From assembly GCA_018806915.1 (NCBI GenBank), contig JAGKQI010000093.1, positions 1,364,001-1,428,000 on the forward strand: a stretch of 64,000 bases of DNA, written 5' to 3'. Within the stretch, counting starts at the first letter, position 1; the number at the start of each line of letters is the position of its first letter. The notes under the pieces were generated by a model. The model was not told the DNA's origin, did no database searches, and saw only the letters and a list, made by a program, of their open reading frames with translations. This stretch comes from Phytophthora colocasiae. Its lineage: Eukaryota; Oomycota; Peronosporomycetes; Peronosporales; Peronosporaceae. This document shows, in pieces, positions 56,401 through 64,000 of the stretch. The translations under genes and the position numbers were made by a program.

Positions 56401-59400
56401 AGCTTCCGCAGTCCAGAATATTGATGCTGGTTATGCTCTCTACGAGCCTGAAGTCCAAGAAATACGCCTGGCAGCATCGCATATCACTGAGATACAAGAG
56501 ATCACCACGGAAGCAGCCAGCATTGCAGAAGTGCAAACCTTACGGACATTCGCATCTCCATCGTTATGTCCCATTGGCCCATGTATCAAGGGTTCTTTTG
56601 CGTTTCGTGTCCCGACGGTACAGACTGTGACCATTTCCGCTGACGCAGCTATCACGTCAGGAACATTCACTTTGTTATTCACGAGGGAGGTGGAAGATAC
56701 GAATAACAGGGGTTCATTCAAAAATATTGGCGTCACAACAGCGTCTATTGCTTGGAATGCGGATGCTACCACTGTCCAAAGCGCCTTACTTTCAGCGGCA
56801 AACATAGCCAGTGGGGCACTAGCTACTGGTGATATTGTGGTCACTCGAGACGGAGATAGTTCAGCGGACTTTGGCTATGGCTATGTGTTCCAGATCACGT
56901 TCGTCGGTAACAATGTCGCCGGTGAAACCAAAAAGATTGTGTGTACTAAATCGTTCGTACCTACTACTTCAAGCTGTGTGGTGACAATGGAGACGGATAT
57001 TGCCATGGGTACAGATACTGCTATACAACAGGTGATTGTGACCGCGGATAAACCGTTGGTCGCTGGATCATACAGTCTGTTGTTTAGGCACCTCGGTGCA
57101 CAGAAGCCTTCCAGCTGCATTCCATTCGATGCGTCCGATAGTATAATGGATATCACACTCGAAGCCATGGATAATATCGACAAGGTTTACGTGACGAGAG
57201 AACGGAACTACACTGTAGCCCCGAATGGGTTTATTTACCAGATTTTCTTTCACGGGAACGGTGTCTATGGCACTGTCGAATTACTGGACTTTGTCAAGTG
57301 TACAGATTTTCAGACTCCAGGAGAAGAATGCACTCACAATTGTCGGTGTAAATGGGAAGGTGCTTATATCGATGGTGGATTATGGGGGGTTTGACCCATT
57401 GAATACCTTTGTGACCGCTGCATCTGCCACGGCAGATCAACTTACTACGGATTTGAAACAATTGCCAGTCTTTGGAGATGTGTTAGTATCCCAGTCACTT
57501 GTGGATCAGCAAGGTGGATATAGTTGGACGGTGGCATTCAAGGACTCGGATGGAAACTTGCCACAGTTTATCTGCGGGGTGGATACAGTTTTCAAGACTG
57601 GCGCAGGGGCGGCTTGTGAGACTGATACACTCACAGATGGAAATGTTCTTAGTGGAAGCTTGCTAATTGAAGCTTCTCCACCGATCCCATTCGATGCAGA
57701 TGCAGGTACGATGAAAACAGTACTAGAGTCAATGCCATGGGTTGGTACTGTTCAGGTAAAACAGTCAGCCCCATCTCCACAGCTTGGATACACTTGGACA
57801 ATTACCTTCTTGAATTATCGTGGCGATGTGCCGACCTTACTAGTTACGAGTTCGCTTGTAGGAATGGGAAGCCAAGTATCTGTCAGTGAGGTGCGAAAAG
57901 GTAACGCGCTAGGTGGAAATTTCACGCTTTCATACGGCAGCTCAGTGACTACAGCAATTGATTGGAATGCACCGGCGATGGCAGCGATAAAGCCTGATGG
58001 TTCTTCGCTGCAGGAGAAACTGGAAGCATTGGATACGATTGGGCAGGTAAATGCTGAGCGTTCAGAATCTGATCAAGAAGGAGGGTACACATGGGTAGTT
58101 ACGTTTCTGGACAGCAAGCTCAATCTGGGCGATTTACCTCTTTTACAAGGCAACATCACGGGACTAACTGGCGAGGGCGCGGTTATTTCTATAAAAGAAG
58201 TAACCAAAGGATCCGATGCAGTGGGAGATCAGCTGTGGTTGTCTTTCGATCCACCTGCAACAGATAATGGCAGTCCGATCACGAGGTATCAAGTACGATG
58301 GGATACCAATGCCAAATTCACGGCAAACCCAGCCGACATCTTCATCTCGGATGCAGATATTTTGTACCGAACACAGCGGATCACTACAAGTGCTATGAGC
58401 CTGGCATGGTCGAGCAACATGATCACTCCTGTCGATGAAGTTCAGAAGCTGACGATCAAAAATAATCCTGGGACTTTCACGTTGTCTTTTCGTGGTTTGA
58501 CTACTGGAACGCTTACGACAGGGGCTGTAGGGGCTGTGGTGGGCGTCAGCACCAAGGTGGATCTAGAAACAGCTTTGGAGGCTCTGGCCAGTGTCGGGTC
58601 TGTTGATATCTCTTCCAGCGACACCGTACTGACAGTTGGTGCTGAATTCCTGGTGACATTCAGAGCTCAACTAGGCGATCTGCCATTAATGAGTCCTGAC
58701 ACGGCTAGTTTCGTGTCGGTCACTGAACACCAAGCGGGTACGACGAATTTCCGCAAGGAGGTGGTTGTATTCAAGTGTACAGCAACCTCGGGCACAGTTC
58801 GGTTTAGCTACAAGGGCAAGAACGCAGACGTGAATTATAACGCTGCATTGACTGACGTTGAAACTAGTCTGGCGACAAATTTCGACCTTGAACCGGATAG
58901 TATCAGTGTTTCGAGTTCTCCGTCTCAGACAACGTTGTGTCCTGGAAGCTCAGCCGATATTTCAGTCCGATTCGATCGCGTGTATGGAGACATTAGTCTA
59001 ATGGTTGGCCCAAACACCGTTATCACGCCTAACACTGCTGCATCCATCGACGGTGTGTACAATGACGACCCTGCACTAACCATGAGCGGGACATTCCAAG
59101 TGGGTTACCAGGGTTTATACACTCGCCCCCTTAATGCTGAGTCTAGTGCGGATCAGTTGCGATATGCTCTGGAAGACCTCGACACCATTCAAACGGTTGG
59201 TGTATCTCGTGATAGATCGTACCGACCGCTTCCAGGTAAGGTGGATGTGACGCAGGGAGAGATTTTTGCGACGTGTAGTGCTGGAGAGACGTGCAACTTT
59301 TACTCTGCTGGGTACGGACTTCCAGGTTACGTGATTCGGATTGGTGGAGACTGGTATACTGTCCGCACGGACACGAGTTCACCTGGACTGCACAGTTCGC

Positions 59401-62400
59401 GACTGTACTTGGGAGATTTGAGTGGTCGAGAGGTAGGATATTTAGGATCTACCGATACTGCAGTCACGGTGTATGAATGGACGAAGGGATACGAGTGGAC
59501 TGTGGATATGTTAAGTGTATCATCACCTCTGGGTTATTTGCGTTCCAAAATCCCGAGAATTTATCCATTAGACGCGACTGTGCGCGTCGTTGGTAGTTCT
59601 TGCCGCAAATGCTACTATATCCCGTCCCAGACGTCGATAAAACTTGTAGTCGGCCAACAGTACTTCATCAACGTCTTTGCGTACAACCCGGATGACCAGG
59701 GCGAAACACCAGATAAATCTACGATCGCCACACCTAGAAAAGTACCGGATGCACCTTCAAATGTCGATCTCTTAGTGGTGTCTGGGAAAGAAATCGAAGT
59801 GTTTTTCTCTCCTCCTGCTTTGGCGCTTACGAACATGAGTCCAGATTTTAACAAAGATATATCGTCGTACATTGTCCAGTGGGATCTTGGTTCCACCTTC
59901 AAGCACGGGCTTACAGTCTGTACAGGTTGTGCTAAGGCACTTACTGGCATTATGTTGACTGTTACAGTGGATTTGACGGGACTTAAATCTGAAAAACCTA
60001 CGCTCACGGTAGTGGAGTTGGGTTGTGCGGTGGAAGTGGTTGATGTTCTCAGTAAAACCGTGGTGCAACTTAATGGAAACCATGATTGCGACAATTTCAA
60101 CACTCGAGCGTACTCGCTCACTTACTTTACCTTTCCCCCAGCCACCGTCAAAGGCGCGTTGATTCAAGGCTCACCACCGTTCCGTTATTTAATCTCGAAC
60201 CTCGTCATTGGTAAGGAATATTTCGTACGTGTTGCGGCTGTGAACTCGGTTCCTGTTCAAAAAATTGCTTTGGATGGTAACCCTCCCGACAATCATCAAT
60301 GGAGTTCCGTTTTATCGGTAATAACGAAAAATAGAGTACCCGACGCGCCGCTTTCTGTCGCTTTGTATCCCTACTCGGGTACGATTCTTCTGCTTCAGAT
60401 TCAACCTTCCACTCGCGATGGAGAAGGGAAGGGAGGGGGAGCAATTACAGCGTTTTGGATTGATATTGATACTGTCTCGACATTTGACTCACTGGGTAAG
60501 AGTAATCCGGTCGAGATACCTGTAACGAGCGACAAAATTCCTGAACTTTATCCTGGCGGCCCACGCATTTACTATTTGACAGGGCTTACAACTGGGACGC
60601 GATATTTTGCCCAGGTCAAAACTGTAAATGCACAAGGATATAGCAGAGCAAAACTTGCTCCATCTCCAGTGGCTCCTACTCGACATTCTGACGAGCCAAT
60701 TAACACGAAAGTTACTACGTTGACGGTATCTTCGACGCCTATCGATTCGGCAACAGTAACGTGGCAGAAACCCAATTCGAATGGTGGTCTAGGCCTCACC
60801 AACTACAAAATTGAGTGGTGGCGTGGAGTATCGAGGCCAGAAATACAAGTAGTAGAGCTCACCTGGATCACAAAACCAACCAGCGCAAAATTTGCGCTAT
60901 TTTTCCGTGGTGGCAAGTCGGAAGATCTCGATATGAACATTTTGCCGGAAAATCTACGCAGTGCTTTGATGAATATCGCAGTTAATGGACAGTTAGTAAT
61001 GGGGGATGTTGAGGTATCTCTCTCGACAATCAACAACGGACTCGGCTATCAGTGGGCCGTGACGTTTGTCAACGCGAATGTAAATGCTGGGAATCAGCCA
61101 TTGCTTCAACTCGAACTTGGAACTGTGATTGGTAGCACAGACTTAACCGGGCGAGTATTTGAACTCACTTCAGGTATCGCTGTTCCCGCTTTAATGACGT
61201 TCCCTGGGAAGCAAGAAGTGCAAGTTCTAGTGAGTTATCACGCCACTGCAACTGTGGGAGGCTACTTCAGGCTTGGCTATAAGGGTTCAGCTTGGACGAA
61301 CTATTTACCAGCGGCAATTAGTGGTCCGAGTTTAAAACTAGCTCTTGAAGCTGTTCCGCTTATCGGTGTTGTGAATGTCAACTTGGAGACGATGGTATCG
61401 GGTGGACAAATCTTTACGCATGGTCAAGTGTGGACGATTACGTTTATTTCAAATGTGGGGAATCTGCCACCTTTGACTGTGGAACCGTCCAAGCTTACGC
61501 CTGCTGACGCCTTTTTAGGAGTAAAGGATGGTGACAATGCTGTTGATGGGAGTGGAATACTATGTCTACCAGGTAGTGACCCTATTACTTGCCCCGGTTC
61601 ATGGCCACCTCCGCTAGGACTCTTAAAACAACAATATGCGCCTCAAAAAGCTATTGTGGACCTAGCTACACCTGGTGAAGCAGCTGTGGACTACGCATTT
61701 TACGAAACGTTGAGTGCAGCTACTTTAACGTATACAATACCAGGTTTGGTTCCAGGACGGGCATATTTCATCGCAGTGACAGCTAAGAATGCTCTCGGAC
61801 TTGGACTTCGTAGCCAATCGTCTCCTACTAGTGTGACACCGCCACTTCAAGTACCTGGACCTCCCACAAGTGTTTCTGTGGATGTCAATCCGGGTGTAGC
61901 GACTCAGCTTGTGGCTACGTGGGCAGCTCCTACGAGCGATGGAGGCAGTGCTGTACGTATGTATCGTGTTGAGTTTGATCCATCCCCTCTATTTACGAAT
62001 CGAGGACAGCAAGATGCCTGGTGTCCTGTGGCTCCTACATTTGCAGTGTGGACTGTACAAACAGTTCGAACTAGTGCTGCCTCAGCAACTTCCAAGATTG
62101 CTAATGGCTATTTTACGCTGGAACTGACGCGTCTGGGTGTTATTGAAGTATCAAATTCTATCCCGTGGGATGCCGTTGCTACTTCACGTGAAGAAATCGG
62201 ATCTTCCGCTGTGTCAAACTCGAAAGTTTTCTGCACTAGCTCTAGTCCGACATGCACAAACAACCCCAATTTCCCCTTCGGACGCCTGGAAAAGTCTGGT
62301 TCCATGCAGTCGAAGGTGAATTATTTCAAGAAGATTTTCAAGGGCGTCGACGTCCAACGGTCTACTCAAGCTGTTGATGGAGGCTACACTTGGTCGATCA

Positions 62401-63752
62401 CTTTCTTCGATACCGGCAGTACCTTCTCGCTGGCCGCGAAGACTATCAAGCTCACTTGTACGGATCCGACGCTGTGCACTACAGCAACATACGATGTGGT
62501 TGTGAAGAAAATTCGAGCTGAAGTATTACCTTCAAGCTGTGTGGGTAGTCGCATCGTGCCCAGCACCGGAGCGTTGAACAAGGGACAACTGTACTATTTG
62601 CGCGTGTCAGCGTACAACGAGGTGGGTTTTGGCAAGCCACAGGTTTCTCTCAACCCACAGAAACCAATGGTGGTGCCTGGTCTCCCAACGGCTGTGACGC
62701 TTTCTGTTTACTCCGTTTCGGAGCTTGTGTTGTTGTTCAGTCCGCCCGATGATAATGGAGGTGATACCGTCACGGACTATGAGATTCAATATGCATCAAA
62801 TGATAAAGATTTTACGAACCCAAGCTCAGTGGTGGTGACTATCAAGACAGGCATGACGGCACCATATCGTCGTGTCATTTCTTCTCTCACTAAAGGTACC
62901 ACGTACTACTTTCGTATCCGAGCCAAGAACTCGCAAGGTTACGGTCAACATCAGGTATCCGTACCACCAAAGATGCAACCATATACAACCCCCAGTGCAC
63001 CTTTACAAGCGGCTTTGGGCGTCACCAGTGCGACGATGCTTACGGTTCGTTGGGCTCCTCCAAGTGACGATGGAGGTTCTTTGATCTCTGGGTATGTGGT
63101 GCAGTGGGACTTAGCTGCTGGGTTTGACTCTTTAGCATTGACAACAGCAACAACCATGACTGTCGGCGACCCAGCACAGCGATCATACACCATTACAGGG
63201 CTCACTCCGGGTACTTTATACTATGTTCGCGTATTTGCCAAGAACGTTGGAGGGATGGGAACTCCACAAACAACGACACCTTCATCGCAAGTACCAGCGG
63301 TGACAAGTCCCGGCAAACCTAACAGTCTGACAATGGTACCTACTCTGATTGCTGGTGAACTCCGCATTACTTGGGCACCACCAGTTATCCCATTCCATGG
63401 CTACCCGTGTGCTGGTACACTTCAAGCACCAGGAAGCTGCCCAGTCCTTGGTAGCATTAACATGGCTTACGGTGGTGTCGCTCTCGCGAGATACGTTATC
63501 CAGTATTCGGAGTTTGACGATTTCCGTAACCCTATCGAGACCACAACTGCATCGTCAGTGGAGACGGTGCTATTGACAGGACTGGTATCGAGTAAAACCT
63601 ACTACGTCCAAGTACTAGCCGAGAACGCTCAATTCCTCCGGAGCTTTCCCTGTAAGCGTGCAAACACTCAAAGTCTACTCTGTCCAGACCAACAAGTGCT
63701 ACTCGATGGCACTGTAGTTACAGGCAGCTTTGTGTACGCTCAACCATTGTAA
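41450..63752 (+). CDS. Giant secreted FN3-repeat protein with nested beta modules, about 7,430 residues
   Basis: One intronless coding region, open 41450-57394 and continuing in another frame to 63752, joined across an apparent 1-nt frameshift near 57.33 kb. ATG at 41450 or 41471. A signal peptide (WRLLLSLGLVLFAVEA) precedes EFFTPEDVPGPP. About 15 fibronectin type III domains show the usual ends (for example YYVRAFARNENGYG and YYVRVFAKNVGGMG). About 37 copies of a second module carry this pattern: E-[VI]-Q strand, G-x-F-x-L-x-F, [IL]-x-[WFY]-[DN]-A, a helix with about one ALexL, [VI]-x-V-[ST]-R, then GYxWxITF and GD.P.L. In nine FN3 domains the modules sit inside the domain. No membrane segment, GPI signal or enzyme was seen. 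It should be an extracellular or vesicle-stored filament or adhesin. Large zoospore vesicle glycoproteins or mastigonemes of oomycetes are possible relatives, unproven. Confidence 0.85.
49742..50095 (+). repeat. 13-residue EVQ mini-repeat array in the giant protein (9 copies)
   Basis: Within residues about 2765-2882, nine successive units of 13 residues (one of 14) each carry E-x-Q: REMQSVAIESDVV, NEEQFVDVTVEVV, NEEQEVRSTFAGI, DEVQVIKTTNDVV, KDEVQQIVTTANDL, DEIQALTLSDDDI, DEIQAIRTAVTES, FEVQTITVGVTRV, FEVQTLSITLTG. Each repeats only the first strand of the large module. A shorter array of three lies at 56447-56563 (PEVQEIRLAASHI, TEIQEITTEAASI, AEVQTLRTFASPS). Confidence 0.9.
57315..57360 (+). 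other. Apparent 1-nt frameshift in the giant gene
   Basis: Upstream the frame reads ...LLDFVKCTDFQTPGEEC and then loses module-like sequence, stopping at 57392-57394. Downstream the module continues in the next frame (TIVGVNGKVLISMVDYGG...). The switch fits one extra base (or two missing) between about 57315 and 57360. No GT-AG intron of the right phase was seen. A sequencing error, a true null allele or an indel near CACTCACAATTG are all possible. Confidence 0.7.
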
Positions 63753-63805
63753 GTTTTCAAGGAAAAAAAAATATATGTAGCACGTATTACTTGTCACTTC
63801 GTCCT
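63753..63805. other. 53-bp gap between tail-to-tail giant genes
   Basis: Contains a run of nine A (63763-63771) and ATATATG. The two 3' untranslated regions must overlap. Confidence 0.7.
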
Positions 63806-64000
63806 TTACTTTGGTACACCAGAGACGAAATCTCCAGTGACAACACTACCATCTTCCAATACCAAATGATCTGGACAAAGCAGACTTTGAGCGTTCGTTC
63901 TCATACAAAAGTCACTGTTGAGGCCTTGGCTGTTCACCGCAAGAACACGAACGTAGTACGTTTTGCCACTTTCCAACCCCGTAATGATAGCTGAAGTAGT
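63806..64000 (-). CDS. 3' end of a paralogous giant FN3 protein, converging on the first
   Basis: On the minus strand the frame is open from the window edge for 64 codons to TAA at 63808-63806. It reads as the end of an FN3 domain (ITGLESGKTYYVRVLAVNSQG) and then a Cys-containing tail (TNAQSLLCPDHLVLEDGSVV, TGDFVSGVPK). The plus-strand giant ends LTGLVSSKTYYVQVLAENAQ, then TNTQSLLCPDQQVLLDGTVV, TGSFVYAQPL. The match covers the whole visible length, so this is a paralogue in opposite orientation. The remainder lies outside the window. Confidence 0.88.
   Translation of the reverse strand, partial: TTSAIITGLESGKTYYVRVLAVNSQGLNSDFCMRTNAQSLLCPDHLVLEDGSVVTGDFVSGVPK

Noticed and set aside
57261..57320. 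A small intron explaining the frame change in the giant gene
   Set aside because: The GT-AG pairs I could find here (45 and 60 bases) keep the old frame, so they do not explain the shift.
63745..63994. Possible splice from GTAAGT at 63750 to an AG at about 63830 that would extend the giant protein on the plus strand
   Set aside because: The joined frame has no FN3 or module character, whereas the minus strand of the same bases codes a clear match to the giant's own C-terminus. The plus-strand stop at 63750-63752 is therefore real.

Overview
The window looks like nuclear DNA of an oomycete, most likely a Phytophthora-type peronosporalean. The evidence is short GT-AG introns of about 50-130 bp in tightly packed housekeeping genes, large Ty3/Gypsy elements, MULE-type transposases, a secreted jacalin-like lectin pair, and very large secreted repeat proteins. 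Species cannot be told from the sequence.

Layout. 1-1172 holds the 5' end (LTR, primer-binding site, start of gag) of a minus-strand Ty3/Gypsy element that runs off the left edge, and 1219-1363 is a SINE-like insert with 17-bp target duplications. 2166-6350 carries two head-to-head MULE-type transposase genes, one with introns and one without, both damaged. 6626-8904 is a convergent housekeeping pair: a CMSS1-like ribosome-biogenesis protein and a mitochondrial carrier. 8991-31989 is an old divergent pair of jacalin-like lectin genes taken apart by transposons. The left copy is broken twice, by a 9.5-kb Gypsy element and by an 813-bp TA-flanked inverted-repeat element. A second, 10-kb Gypsy element with intact gag and pol sits between the copies. 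The right copy is intact but has a 451-bp MITE inserted exactly at its start codon.

32327-40881 is a compact housekeeping block: a MAP65/ASE1/PRC1 microtubule bundler, ribosomal protein uS2 (RPSA), a PWWP plus TFIIS-central-domain chromatin protein, twinfilin, and an SRP19 with an unusual Met/Gly/Pro-rich N-terminal extension.

41450-63752 is essentially one 22.3-kb intronless gene for a secreted protein of about 7,430 residues, interrupted by a single apparent 1-nt frameshift near 57.33 kb. It is made of about 15 fibronectin type III domains and about 37 copies of a second beta-rich module. Many FN3 domains are split, with the second module (and sometimes a third small 'GD' module) nested inside. 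The last 195 bases, on the minus strand, are the 3' end of a tail-to-tail paralogue whose C-terminus matches that of the giant. This giant pair is the most unusual thing in the window. I recognise no published family for it with certainty.
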